The notes beneath the pieces are model-generated. The model saw only the letters and a program-made list of their open reading frames with translations, was not told where the DNA came from and made no database searches. The translations under genes and the position numbers were made by a program. Source: Spirochaetaceae bacterium (GTDB lineage: Bacteria > Myxococcota_A > UBA9160 > UBA4427). From it: a stretch of DNA of 64,000 nucleotides. Of the stretch, positions 44,971 to 54,170 are shown one piece after another. Location of the stretch: positions 310,001 to 374,000 of the forward strand of contig JACKFD010000003.1 in the NCBI GenBank assembly GCA_020632655.1, given 5' to 3'. The number at the start of each line of letters is the position of its first letter. The stretch's first letter is position 1.

Positions 44971-45467
44971 GCACGTCGCGCGACGGGGGCCGGGACCGGG
45001 CAGGGCAGGGCGGGCCGCCGCCCTTGCGACCCTTCGGCCTCGTGCTCCATCACGACGGTCGTTTCACCCACGAAGGGCAGCCGATCCGGAATCGTCGTCT
45101 GCGCGAGCATTTCGATCGTTCCGTCGAGTACCTGCCGGAGGAGCGCAAGTACGTCGTCCGGCTGCGGCATTTCCGCGGCGAGGTGGAGGTCGAGGAGGCG
45201 GGCTTCTTCGTTCGTGCGGTCGACCTCGACCGCGGCGAGGTCCAGCTCTCCGACGGGACGCGGGAGCCGCTCGAGGTCGCGACGCTGACCGAGTCCGGGA
45301 TCGACGGCGCTCTGCTCTGCCGGGTCAAGCGCGGGCTCGTCGCCGAAGGTCTGCCGGCCCGCTTCGATCACGGGGCGCAGGCCGAGCTCCTGCAGTCGAT
45401 CGAGGTCGCGGGGGAAGGCCTGGTCCTGGGAGTGGGCGGCCGGCGGGTTCCCGTTCCCCTGTCGTGA
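44967..45467 (+). CDS. DUF1285-like protein
   Basis: A 166-residue protein matching DUF1285 features: a WRHDGR-like start (VLHHDGRFTHEGQPI), LREHFDRSVEYLPEERKYVV, VEVEEAGFFVRAVDL and an LSDGTREPL strand. The family is a small beta-rich, PilZ-like double domain without known enzyme activity. It overlaps the NuoD-like stop by ATGA, so its product is probably linked to the module above. Function unknown. Confidence 0.65.
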   Translation: MSTSRDGGRDRAGQGGPPPLRPFGLVLHHDGRFTHEGQPIRNRRLREHFDRSVEYLPEERKYVVRLRHFRGEVEVEEAGFFVRAVDLDRGEVQLSDGTREPLEVATLTESGIDGALLCRVKRGLVAEGLPARFDHGAQAELLQSIEVAGEGLVLGVGGRRVPVPLS

Positions 45468-45516
45468 CCGGCGCCGCGATCGGGCGGCCGGCGACGGGTC
45501 TGGCGGCGCGGGCTGT

Positions 45517-45545
45517 TTGACGCGCCGATGGGGCGCTGGTACATC
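45517..45545 (+). promoter_or_regulatory. Candidate promoter for tRNA-Cys
   Basis: TTGACG (45517-45522), a 17-bp spacer and TACATC (45540-45545). The -35 matches five of six bases, the -10 is weak. Transcription would start about 70 bp before the tRNA. Confidence 0.35.
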
Positions 45546-45620
45546 CTGTGGGCCGTGGTCACCCGGGGCGACCGTTCCCGGGGTCCTGCACCCGATCCGC
45601 GTCGGGTCCCGACCGACCGA

Positions 45621-45694
45621 GGCGGCGTAGCCAAGTGGTAAGGCACGGGCCTGCAAAGCCCTGATCCCCGGTTCGAATCCGGGCGCCGCCTCCA
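45621..45694 (+). tRNA. tRNA-Cys (GCA)
   Basis: The acceptor stem GGCGGCG pairs with CGCCGCC; anticodon loop CTGCAAA gives GCA; the T-loop TTCGAAT is standard. CCA is encoded. Cloverleaf complete by eye. Confidence 0.95.
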
Positions 45695-45766
45695 GTCGCC
45701 CGCTCCGTGATTCCGTGACCGGAGTCCGGCGGCACCCGGTCGAGAAGCTTCCCGGGGCGGAGCGTA

Positions 45767-46603
45767 TCAGCTCCCCGGCGCGTCGGACTCACGCCCCGGA
45801 CGCGATCGCGCGACGTCTGCGACGGGTGCGTGTCCATCGGATGCGGGCGCGAGTCGGCGTCCCTCGGCTGCGAAGATCGGGAACTCGCCCCAGCCGTGCC
45901 GCTGCAGGAAGTGCTCCACGGAAACGCGCAACACGCCGAGGCCGTAGCGGACCGAACGCCTGAAGTCGATCGACGAGGCCTCCTCGAAGTAGGCGGCCGG
46001 GCAGCTGATCTCACCGACCTCGAATCCCTGGTGGAGGATCTGCGCGAGCATCTGATTGTCGAAGACGAAGTCGTCGGAGTTCTCGAGCAGGGGGAGCGAT
46101 TCGAGGACGCGACGCGTGAAGGCGCGGTAGCCCGTGTGGTACTCGGAGAGCTTGGCGCCGGCGAGCGTGTTCTGGACGGCGGTGAGGAAGCGGTTGGCGA
46201 CGTACTTGTAGCGAGGCATGCCGCCGACGAGCGCACGGCCGCCCAGGATGCGAGAGCCGAGTACGACGTCGAAGGGCCCGTCCGCGAGCAGTCCGACCAT
46301 CGCCGGAATCAGCTTCGGCGTGTACTGATAGTCGGGGTGCAGCATGACGACGATGTCGGCGCCGCGTCGCAGCGCTTCCTGGTAGCAGGTCTTCTGGTTG
46401 GCGCCGTAGCCGCGATTGCGGGTGTGTACGAGGGGGCGGAGCCCGAGCCGCTCGGCCTCGGCGACGGTGCCGTCGGACGAGGCATCGTCGGTCACGACGA
46501 TCTCGTCGACGAGGTCCATCGGGATCTCGCGCACCGTGCGTTCGAGGGTGCGAACCGCGTTGTAGGCGGGCATCACGACGACCACGCGCTGATCGTGGAA
46601 CAT
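45767..46603 (-). CDS. Family 2 glycosyltransferase (dolichyl-phosphate-mannose-synthase-like)
   Basis: A 278-residue GT2 protein. Nucleotide-sugar motif VVVMPAYNAVRTLERTV, the metal-binding DxD in MLHPDYQY (HPD variant), and the acceptor segment GYRAFTRRVLESLP are present; ENSDDFVFDNQM is the catalytic-base region. No membrane helix, unlike PglC-type or GtrB enzymes with two C-terminal helices. It probably transfers a sugar onto a lipid carrier or glycan. Substrate unknown. Confidence 0.82.
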   Translation of the reverse strand: MFHDQRVVVVMPAYNAVRTLERTVREIPMDLVDEIVVTDDASSDGTVAEAERLGLRPLVHTRNRGYGANQKTCYQEALRRGADIVVMLHPDYQYTPKLIPAMVGLLADGPFDVVLGSRILGGRALVGGMPRYKYVANRFLTAVQNTLAGAKLSEYHTGYRAFTRRVLESLPLLENSDDFVFDNQMLAQILHQGFEVGEISCPAAYFEEASSIDFRRSVRYGLGVLRVSVEHFLQRHGWGEFPIFAAEGRRLAPASDGHAPVADVARSRPGRESDAPGS

Positions 46604-46726
46604 GCGTCGGCGCGGCTCCTGATCACGGCAGCGGGGCTGCGTCCCGATTCGGTGTGCGCCGCGGATCGCGTGCCCCGCGTGATCTTCCGGGGCGTCGGTG
46701 CGGCGAGGCGTGCCCGCGCGCGACAG

Positions 46727-46734
46727 TATAGACT
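46727..46734 (+). promoter_or_regulatory. Candidate -10 box for tRNA-Leu
   Basis: TATAGACT contains overlapping TATAGA and TAGACT hexamers and ends 8 bp before the tRNA. The transcription start would fall within a few bases of the mature 5' end. Confidence 0.4.
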
Positions 46735-46742
46735 CGGTGCCG

Positions 46743-46824
46743 GCCCGGGTGGCGAAACGGTAGACGCGGGCGACTTAAAATCGCCTGGCCCATGGTCGTG
46801 CAGGTTCGAGTCCTGCCCCGGGCA
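46743..46824 (+). tRNA. tRNA-Leu (UAA)
   Basis: The acceptor stem GCCCGGG pairs with CCCGGGC; anticodon loop CTTAAAA gives UAA; a long variable arm is present, as expected for Leu. The discriminator A is followed by CCT, so CCA is not encoded, unlike the other six tRNAs in this window. Confidence 0.92.
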
Positions 46825-46913
46825 CCTCTCGACCCCGCGGACCCCTGCGCGGCGCGTGGGGATCGCGCGCCGTCACGCGCCGATCGCCGGCTCCGCGCGC
46901 CCCAGCCCCCGCT

Positions 46914-47228
46914 TCAGTCGATCAGCTCGAGCACCCGCTCGCGCACGTCGTCGGTCGCGAGCAGATCCTCCAGGGCGTCGCGGTCGAGCAACGTGGTTCG
47001 CTGATAGTTCTGCTCGGGGCGCTCGATCTCGACGCGGTAGATCTCCCGGGGCGTCTGGAAGACCTGGCGGATGCGCAACGACTGGTCGGCCTCGGTCTCG
47101 AGGATCTGACAGCGGAGCGAGTCGACGATGCGGTCGCTGCGGTCGTCGCAGAGTCGCGCCGGATCCATCACGCTCGTCGCGGGACGGCGCGCGCGGCCGA
47201 GGAGCTTGAAGGTGCCGGGCGGTCTCAT
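46914..47228 (-). CDS. Small conserved-looking protein of unknown function
   Basis: 104 residues, acidic, no membrane segment. The C-terminal part (LRIRQVFQTPREIYRVEIER then LLDRDALEDLLATDDVRERV) is predicted to be two strands and a helix. A TATGCT box (47239-47244) ends 10 bp before the ATG, supporting a short or leaderless transcript. An ATG at 47249 is an alternative. I do not recognise the family. Confidence 0.55.
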   Translation of the reverse strand: MRPPGTFKLLGRARRPATSVMDPARLCDDRSDRIVDSLRCQILETEADQSLRIRQVFQTPREIYRVEIERPEQNYQRTTLLDRDALEDLLATDDVRERVLELID

Positions 47229-47238
47229 GGGAAGGCCA

Positions 47239-47244
47239 AGCATA
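47239..47244 (-). promoter_or_regulatory. Candidate -10 box TATGCT for the small protein gene
   Basis: On the minus strand, 10 bp before the ATG at 47228; same hexamer as for clpS and nuoB-like. Confidence 0.35.
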
Positions 47245-47264
47245 CCCACCGCGCGACGGCGGCT

Positions 47265-47705
47265 TCAAGCGCGCGCGGGCAGACCGTGGAGTCGGCGGAT
47301 GCGCCTCGCCCGTCGCCGCTCGCCCTCGCGCGCGACGAGCAGGCGCGCGATCGGCAGCAGATGCTGGGTCGAGAGGCCGTCGAAGGCGATGCCGAAGCAC
47401 GCTTCGTCGCGGCTCCCCCTGGGCGCCCCGAGCAGGGCCGGATGGACCGTCGTATGGAGCCAGGCGACGCGCCCCTCGCCGTCGAAGCAGCGACCGGAGG
47501 GCAGCCGCAGCGATGCGTAGACGCGTGTTCCGGGTGCGAGTCCGCGTCGGGCCGTGACGCGAAGTCCGCCCAGGCCGATGTTGGTGCAGCAGGCCTGGCC
47601 GTCGAAGAGCACGTCGTCCGCGGTCCGGATCTCGACGCGGGTGACGAGCGGAATGCGCTCGCCGCGACGGCGCATTCCCGTGGTCTGGCGAAGTCCGTTT
47701 CCCAT
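47265..47705 (-). CDS. PilZ-domain protein
   Basis: A 146-residue single PilZ domain. The RxxxR half is RRRGERIPL (about 11-19) and the second motif is TNIGLGGLRV, where Gly replaces the usual Ser of D/NxSxxG; c-di-GMP binding is likely but not certain. The last 30 residues are Arg-rich. It diverges from the DUF4388 gene at 47918 across a 212-bp gap in which no promoter stands out. Confidence 0.78.
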   Translation of the reverse strand: MGNGLRQTTGMRRRGERIPLVTRVEIRTADDVLFDGQACCTNIGLGGLRVTARRGLAPGTRVYASLRLPSGRCFDGEGRVAWLHTTVHPALLGAPRGSRDEACFGIAFDGLSTQHLLPIARLLVAREGERRRARRIRRLHGLPARA

Positions 47706-47917
47706 CGATCGTTCCCGTCGGGTTCGAAGACGATCATCGGTCGCCGGCGGCACCCCACTTGAGTGCAATCGCTGCGCAGCCCCCTTCGTATCCCTCTGTG
47801 ACCGGGCGGGAATTCCGGGGGGCGCCCGCGCGCGTCGGTGCTCAAGCGCGGAGAATCGCCGGTCGATGACGCGGGGACGCCGGGCGGGCTCCCGGGTGAA
47901 CCATCGGGAGAGATCGC

Positions 47918-49180
47918 GTGCACGGCGAGCAGAGGGGCAGCCCGGCAATCGGGGTCACGCTCTCCCGGGAATCCTGCGAGCGGCTCGCCCTCGGCGGCGA
48001 GGGTCGGGCGCGCGTGGTCGGGCGCGCCGGTCGGATGGTGCTGCTCGAGACCGGTGAGGGGCGCGGTGCAGCGCTTCCCTGGGATCGGGATCTCGTGCTC
48101 TGCGGGGACGTGCGCTCCTTTCCCCTGGCCGATCTGCTCAGTCTCGTCCACACGGCGGGCAAGTCCGGCTTCCTGCTCTTCCGCTTCGAGCGCGAGGAGA
48201 AGGCGGTGTATTTCAGTCGCGGCGAGGTCGTCTTCGCCGAGTCGAGTCTCGCGAGCGACCGCCTCGGCGCTTCGTTGCTGCGCGCCGGGCTCCTCGATCA
48301 TGCTCAGCTCGAGCGGGCCGAGCATCGCTATCAGCCGACGACGCGCTTCGGCAAGGTCGTCGTCGAGCTCGGTCTGCTCACGCCGCGCGAGCTGTGGCAG
48401 GGCGTGAAGGCGCAGGTCGAGGAGATCGTGCGGTCGCTCTTCTCCTATACCGGTGGCTGGATCCATTTCTGGGAAGGCGAGATCGAGCCCGACAACGTCG
48501 TTCGACTCTCGCTTCCGACGGGTCGTCTCATCGACGAGGGACTCGCGCGCCGCGACGAGCTGCTCCGCTTCATCGCGCATCTCGAGGATCCCGGCATCCG
48601 GATCCGGCGCGGGCCCACGCGTCGACTGCTCGCCTCCGACAACGAGCGCGCCATCCTCGATGCACTCGACGAAGAGCAGCCCTTCGCCGGTCTCTGCCAT
48701 CGCGCCGGGCTCGATCCGCGAACCACCGCGCGAACCCTCCAGTTGATGAAGCTGACCGGACAGGTCGACGTCTTCCGCGCCGAGCCCGACAGCGGCGTGA
48801 TCGCGACGGCGGACGACGACGTCGTGCGCGAGACGGTGCAGGGCCATGCGAAGCTGATCTTCGAGCTCGTTGCGCCTCTGGTCGCGCTCGACGGCGCGTC
48901 CGCGGTCGGCGCGCGCCTGGACGAGGTCGTCGCAGAGAGCGCACGGAGCGGACGGCGACTGCTCTCGGATCTGCGTTTCGGGCCGGCGGCGGCGCTCGAC
49001 CCGTCGCTCCTCGAACATCGCGCGCTGCGCCTGACCGGCGATCGGGTGCGTGCCGTGGAGGAGGCGCTCGGCGAGATCGTCGTCTACCTCGAGTTCGAGC
49101 TCCGCAACCACCCGCGCATTCCGGACTGCACGGCCTTCCTGGAGGCCATCCAACCGCTTCGGGCTATGCTCGCGCGCTGA
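47918..49180 (+). CDS. DUF4388-domain protein
   Basis: 420 residues. Residues about 60-170 are DUF4388 (SFPLADLLSLVHTAGKSGFL, then FEREEKAVYFSRGEVVFAES and LRAGLLDHAQLERAEHRYQP). The middle (GKVVVELGLLTPRELWQGVK) is the usual second half. The C-terminal 150 residues are a helical region with EQPFAGLCHRAGLDPRTTAR. The GTG start has GGGAGAG 7 nt upstream. It is a relative of the DUF4388 part of the protein at 8448 but without PilZ. The role in Myxococcota-type regulation is inferred. Confidence 0.75.
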   Translation: MHGEQRGSPAIGVTLSRESCERLALGGEGRARVVGRAGRMVLLETGEGRGAALPWDRDLVLCGDVRSFPLADLLSLVHTAGKSGFLLFRFEREEKAVYFSRGEVVFAESSLASDRLGASLLRAGLLDHAQLERAEHRYQPTTRFGKVVVELGLLTPRELWQGVKAQVEEIVRSLFSYTGGWIHFWEGEIEPDNVVRLSLPTGRLIDEGLARRDELLRFIAHLEDPGIRIRRGPTRRLLASDNERAILDALDEEQPFAGLCHRAGLDPRTTARTLQLMKLTGQVDVFRAEPDSGVIATADDDVVRETVQGHAKLIFELVAPLVALDGASAVGARLDEVVAESARSGRRLLSDLRFGPAAALDPSLLEHRALRLTGDRVRAVEEALGEIVVYLEFELRNHPRIPDCTAFLEAIQPLRAMLAR

Positions 49181-49253
49181 GCCGCCGGCTCCGGGCCGAG
49201 ACCCGGCGTGCGGATCGAGCAGCGCGCCCCCCGCCAGCACGAGCCCGGAGTCC

Positions 49254-50105
49254 ATGCCTCGAGATTCCTCCCGATCCACGTCGAGCGGCTCCCGTCGGGC
49301 ACCGCGGTCGAGCGACGGCGCGCGCTGGCTGGCCGGTGTGCACCCCGTGCGGGAGGCCCTCCGCGCGGGACGGCGCCGGGCGATACGACTCTTCGTCCGC
49401 TCGGGGCGCAGCGGCGAAGGCGTCGAGGAGGTCGTGGCGCTCGCCGGGGCGAGGGGCGTGCCGATCGAGTCGGTCGACGAGCGCGATCTGGCGAGCCGCG
49501 TCGGGCCCGACGTGGTCCATCAAGGGGTCGTGCTCGAGGTCGGGCCGCTTCCCGAGCTCTCCCTGGCGGAGCTGATCGACGCGCTCGGCGACGGCGACGA
49601 GACGGGTGGCTGTCGGCTCGTGGCGCTCGACGGCGTCGAGGATCCCCAGAACGTGGGGGCGCTGGCCCGGGTGGCCGAGTCGGCGGGCGCCCGGGGCCTG
49701 ATCCTGACCGATCGGCGTGCGCCGCCCATCACGGCCGCAGTCAGTCGGGCCTCGGCCGGCGCGGTCGAGTGGCTGCCGATCGCGCGGGTTCCGAACCTGG
49801 GGCGGGCGCTCTCCGACCTGAAGGAGGCGGGCTTCTGGGTCGTGGCGGCGGCGCCGGACGACGAGGGCTCGCTCTTCTCGATGGAGGACCGGATCCTCAC
49901 GGGGAACCTGGTGGTGGTGCTCGGCGCCGAGGGGGCGGGCATCCGCCGCAGCATCCTCGAGCAGGCCGACCATCGCGTCGGGATTCCGATGCGCGGGCAC
50001 GTCGCGTCGCTCAACGTCTCGACGGCGGGGGCCGTGATCCTCTATGACCTGCTTCGTCGGTCCGATGCCCGGGCGCCGGCGGGCTCCCTGCCTTCCGAAT
50101 CGTAG
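49254..50105 (+). CDS. rlmB: 23S rRNA methyltransferase, RlmB/TrmH (SPOUT) family
   Basis: A 283-residue SPOUT methyltransferase. The N-terminal substrate-binding domain starts at WLAGVHPVREALRAG; the knotted catalytic domain has VALDGVEDPQNVGALARVAE, VVVLGAEGAGIRRSILEQAD and the SAM-binding knot MRGHVASLNVSTAGAVILYD. RlmB makes Gm2251 in 23S rRNA; a tRNA TrmH role is less likely given the N-terminal domain. The ATG has GGAG 6 nt upstream. Confidence 0.88.
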   Translation: MPRDSSRSTSSGSRRAPRSSDGARWLAGVHPVREALRAGRRRAIRLFVRSGRSGEGVEEVVALAGARGVPIESVDERDLASRVGPDVVHQGVVLEVGPLPELSLAELIDALGDGDETGGCRLVALDGVEDPQNVGALARVAESAGARGLILTDRRAPPITAAVSRASAGAVEWLPIARVPNLGRALSDLKEAGFWVVAAAPDDEGSLFSMEDRILTGNLVVVLGAEGAGIRRSILEQADHRVGIPMRGHVASLNVSTAGAVILYDLLRRSDARAPAGSLPSES

Positions 50106-50155
50106 TGATAAACCCTCGATGGACCCTGGGGGTCCGAGAGAGCACCTCCAGGCGC

Positions 50156-50185
50156 TTGCCAGCGGGGAAGGGCTGGGTCTATAGT
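50156..50185 (+). promoter_or_regulatory. Sigma-70-type promoter for the tRNA-tuf operon
   Basis: TTGCCA (50156-50161), an 18-bp spacer and TATAGT (50180-50185): five of six and five of six matches. The discriminator after the box is CTGCCCCG, GC-rich as in stringently controlled stable-RNA promoters. It lies 90 bp before the first tRNA. A separate TTGACA at 50206 has no partner -10. Confidence 0.65.
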
Positions 50186-50275
50186 CTGCCCCGCTCGTTT
50201 CGGTCTTGACATCGTGATCGGGCTCGGGGAGCCGGGACGCTCACGCCTTCGGGCATGCCGTCAGGCACGCCACAG

Positions 50276-50351
50276 GCTGGCGTAGCTCAATTGGTAGAGC
50301 ATCGGATTTGTAATCCGAGGGTTAAGGGTTCGAGTCCCCTCGCCAGCTCCA
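50276..50351 (+). tRNA. tRNA-Thr (UGU)
   Basis: Acceptor GCTGGCG/CGCCAGC; anticodon loop TTTGTAA gives UGU; CCA encoded. First of four tRNAs in the same order as E. coli thrU-tyrU-glyT-thrT-tufB. Confidence 0.95.
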
Positions 50352-50763
50352 TTGCGATGATCGCGATGACCGACGCGAAACGACAGAAGAGTGGGCAGGG
50401 CGACGGGTCGGCATCCGACTTCCATCCAGGCGTATCCAGGTGATTCGTGCGGGTCTCGATCGGGGCGTTCGAGGGCCTGCATGACAACGTGATCGAGATC
50501 GGAGTCGCGCAGACGGCCCGTGTCGGTCGATCACTTCATGATTCGAGAGCGGCTCCGCTCGTCGATTCCATCCTCCGGCAGGCGAAGCAGCCAGGAACGC
50601 GCCGAGGGGAGGAGCGGGCGGCACTTTGCGCTTTGGCTCCAGAATCGCGACAAGGCGAGAGAGAGTCGGAAGAGAGCACGGCGGGGCGCGAGGACGCGAG
50701 GACGCGAATAGAGGACATCACGGAGCGGCGATGTGACGAGTCCACGCCGCTCGGCACGGTCAG
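50352..50763. other. Long spacer between tRNA-Thr and tRNA-Tyr
   Basis: 412 bp without a convincing gene, terminator or promoter. It is visibly less GC-rich than its surroundings. The only open frame of size runs into tRNA-Tyr and has no coding-like codon use. A short tandem GCGAGGAC repeat lies near 50690-50710. Confidence 0.5.
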
Positions 50764-50850
50764 GGAGAGATACCGAAGCGGTTAAACGGGGCAGACTGTA
50801 AATCTGCTGGCCTTAGGCCTACGGAGGTTCGAATCCTCCTCTCTCCACCA
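50764..50850 (+). tRNA. tRNA-Tyr (GUA)
   Basis: Acceptor GGAGAGA/TCTCTCC; anticodon loop CTGTAAA gives GUA; a long variable arm is present as in bacterial tRNA-Tyr; CCA encoded. Confidence 0.95.
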
Positions 50851-50920
50851 CGAACAAGAGCGCGATGCGGCCTGCCGCGAGTGAGCGGTCGATCGAAGCG
50901 CACGGGACGGAGCGGAGTTC

Positions 50921-50997
50921 GCGGGAATAGCTCAGCTGGCTAGAGCACCAGCCTTCCAAGCTGGGGGTCGCGGGTTCGAATCCCGTTTCCCGCTCCA
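50921..50997 (+). tRNA. tRNA-Gly (UCC)
   Basis: Acceptor GCGGGAA/TTCCCGC; anticodon loop CTTCCAA gives UCC; CCA encoded. Confidence 0.95.
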
Positions 50998-51110
50998 GAT
51001 CGAAGCCGACGGATCGAGCCGGAACGCCTCGGCGGGGATCCGGCCGGGAAGAAGAAGCAGGGCCGGGAAGGACGAGGAAGCGACGGCGCGGCAATCGCGG
51101 AGGCAGTTCG

Positions 51111-51186
51111 GCTCACGTAGCTCAGGTGGTAGAGCACGTCCTTGGTAAGGACGAGGTCAGCGGTTCGAGCCCGCTCGTGAGCTCCA
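51111..51186 (+). tRNA. tRNA-Thr (GGU)
   Basis: Acceptor GCTCACG/CGTGAGC; anticodon loop CTTGGTA gives GGU; CCA encoded. Immediately upstream of tuf. Confidence 0.95.
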
Positions 51187-51317
51187 GTTTCGAGGCCGGG
51201 ACGGATCGGACCGGGCAGAAGATTTCAACAGACGGGTGAAGGGCAGCGGCCTCCTGGGGGATGGAAGGCCAACGCGATCCCAGCCCACTTGGACAGCGAA
51301 CAGCGAGAGAGAAAGAG

Positions 51318-52508
<1,191 letters not shown>

Positions 52509-52564
52509 GACGGCCTCGGCGCGCTGCGCGTGCGGGGCGGAGGACGACAGACGATCGGGCTCGT

Positions 52565-52640
52565 AGGGCCGTAGCACAATTGGTAGTGCACCGGACTCCA
52601 AATCCGGGGGTTGGGGGTTCGAGTCCCTCCGGCCCTGCCA
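52565..52640 (+). tRNA. tRNA-Trp (CCA)
   Basis: Acceptor AGGGCCG/CGGCCCT; anticodon loop CTCCAAA gives CCA; 3' CCA encoded. Between tuf and secE; no rpmG is present in this interval. Confidence 0.95.
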
Positions 52641-52745
52641 GCTCGGAGCCTCGGGGCGAGGCGCAGGGGCGAGGGGCCCGCCGGAGTGGATCGGGCGGGC
52701 ATCGTCGCAGGACGGCTCGGGACTTCGGACGGAGGCGGGGTGGCA

Positions 52746-52952
52746 ATGGCGGATGAATCGCAGGGTTGGGTCGCTCGCTCCCGGCAATACGTCGAGGAGG
52801 TCCAGGGCGAGTTCAACAAGATCACCTGGCCGCCCCAGGAGGAGACGATGACCGGCACCGTCTCCGTGCTCGTGATCGTGGGCTTGATCGCAACCTTCCT
52901 GGGCGTCGTCGACTTCGGGCTGAGTCGGGTGATGCAGATGGTGTTGGGCTGA
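52746..52952 (+). CDS. secE: Preprotein translocase subunit SecE
   Basis: A 68-residue single-span form of SecE. QGEFNKITWPPQEETMTGT is the conserved amphipathic motif, followed by the membrane helix VSVLVIVGLIATFLGVVDFG. It clamps SecY. ATG 52746 has GGAGG about 9 nt upstream; GTG 52740 is an alternative. Its stop overlaps the nusG start. Confidence 0.93.
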   Translation: MADESQGWVARSRQYVEEVQGEFNKITWPPQEETMTGTVSVLVIVGLIATFLGVVDFGLSRVMQMVLG

Positions 52953-53617
52953 TGGACATGGCAAACGAATCGGACGCGACGGAACGATCGGACGCCACGG
53001 CCGACGCGTCTGTGGATGGCGGCTCGCAGGCGGCCGCTTCCGCGGGCAGCGGAGGCGGCGCGTCGGGTGCCGGCGCTTCGAAGCCGGCGACCAAGCGCTG
53101 GTACATCGTCCATACCTACTCGGGGCAGGAGACGCGCGCGAAGAAGGCCCTGCTCGAGCGGGCGCGCACGATGGGCTTCGAGGAACAGTTCGACGAGATC
53201 CTCGTACCCGAGGAGAACGTGGTCGAGATGGTCGGCGGGCAGAAGCGCACGTCCAAGCGCAAGTTCTTCCCCGGCTACATCATCGTCCACATGGAGCTGA
53301 ACGACGAGACGTGGCACGTGGTCAAGGGCACGCCCAAGATCACGGGCTTCGTCGGCAACGCCACGGATCCGCCGTCGATCTCCGACGAGGAGGTCGCCCG
53401 GATGACCCAGCGGATCAAGGAAGGCGCGGCCAAGCCGAAGCCCCTGATCAAGTTCGAGGAAGGCGAGAACGTCCGCGTGACGACGGGGCCCTTCGCGAAC
53501 TTCTCGGGCTTCGTCGACGAGGTGATGGAAGACAAGGAGAAGCTCCGCGTGATGGTCCAGGTCTTCGGGCGCGCGACGCCCGTGGTGCTGGACTACTCGA
53601 ACGTGGAGAAGGCCTGA
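52952..53617 (+). CDS. nusG: Transcription termination/antitermination factor NusG
   Basis: 221 residues. After a 45-residue Ala/Ser/Gly-rich extension, the NGN domain runs from RWYIVHTYSGQETRAKKAL to GFVGNATDPPSIS, and the KOW domain from FEEGENVRVTTGPFANFSGF. It links RNA polymerase with Rho and the ribosome. The extension is longer than in E. coli (181 residues). Coupled to secE by TGATG. Confidence 0.96.
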   Translation: MDMANESDATERSDATADASVDGGSQAAASAGSGGGASGAGASKPATKRWYIVHTYSGQETRAKKALLERARTMGFEEQFDEILVPEENVVEMVGGQKRTSKRKFFPGYIIVHMELNDETWHVVKGTPKITGFVGNATDPPSISDEEVARMTQRIKEGAAKPKPLIKFEEGENVRVTTGPFANFSGFVDEVMEDKEKLRVMVQVFGRATPVVLDYSNVEKA

Positions 53618-53643
53618 TCGGGTAGCCGGCGGGCCTTGACCGA

Positions 53644-53660
53644 CCGGACGCGTCGTCCGG
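53644..53660 (+). promoter_or_regulatory. Hairpin in the rplK leader
   Basis: CCGGACG-CGT-CGTCCGG, a 7-bp perfect stem with a 3-nt loop in the 119-bp nusG-rplK gap. In other bacteria L1 autoregulates rplKA by binding a leader hairpin; whether this one mimics the L1 site was not established. Confidence 0.3.
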
Positions 53661-53736
53661 ACGGGTCCACCAGCAGCGAGCGGGAGGCGGGGCCGGGTGC
53701 CCTGCCGTGGACCGCCAGCGGTAGGAGAGATCGAGA

Positions 53737-54165
53737 GTGGCAAAGAAGGTCGTGGCAGTCGTGAAGCTGCAGTGTCCGGCCGGGGCGGCGAATCCTGCGC
53801 CGCCCGTGGGTCCGGCGCTCGGCCAGCACGGCGTCAACATCATGGAGTTCTGCAAGGCGTACAACGCCCGCACGCAGGACCAGGCGGGGATGATCATCCC
53901 GGCCGAAATCACGATCTATGCGGATCGCAGCTTCACCTTCGTGTTGAAGTCGCCGCCCGCGGCGGTGCTGTTGAAGAAGGCCGCCAAGATCAAGAGCGGA
54001 TCGGGGGAGCCGAACCGGAAGAAGGTCGGCCAGGTGACCCAGTCCCAGCTCGCGGAGATCGTCGAGATCAAGAAGGCCGATCTCAACGCCTTCGACCTCG
54101 AGCAGGCCAAGAAGATCATCGCCGGTACGGCGCGGTCGATGGGCCTCGAAGTCGTGGAGGGCTGA
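53737..54165 (+). CDS. rplK: 50S ribosomal protein L11
   Basis: 142 residues. The N-terminal domain has AGAANPAPPVGPALGQHGVNIM with the Pro-rich hinge, and the C-terminal domain binds 23S rRNA helices 43/44 (GSGEPNRKKVGQVTQ). GTG start preceded by AGGAGAG. First of the rplKAJL cluster. Confidence 0.97.
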   Translation: MAKKVVAVVKLQCPAGAANPAPPVGPALGQHGVNIMEFCKAYNARTQDQAGMIIPAEITIYADRSFTFVLKSPPAAVLLKKAAKIKSGSGEPNRKKVGQVTQSQLAEIVEIKKADLNAFDLEQAKKIIAGTARSMGLEVVEG

Positions 54166-54170
54166 GCGCA

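Noticed and set aside
50206..50211. TTGACA as a second promoter before the tRNAs
   Set aside because: No -10 at 16-18 bp downstream; the TTGCCA-TATAGT promoter upstream fits better.
50447..50785. 112-codon frame between tRNA-Thr and tRNA-Tyr
   Set aside because: It runs through the start of tRNA-Tyr, and its composition is not coding-like.
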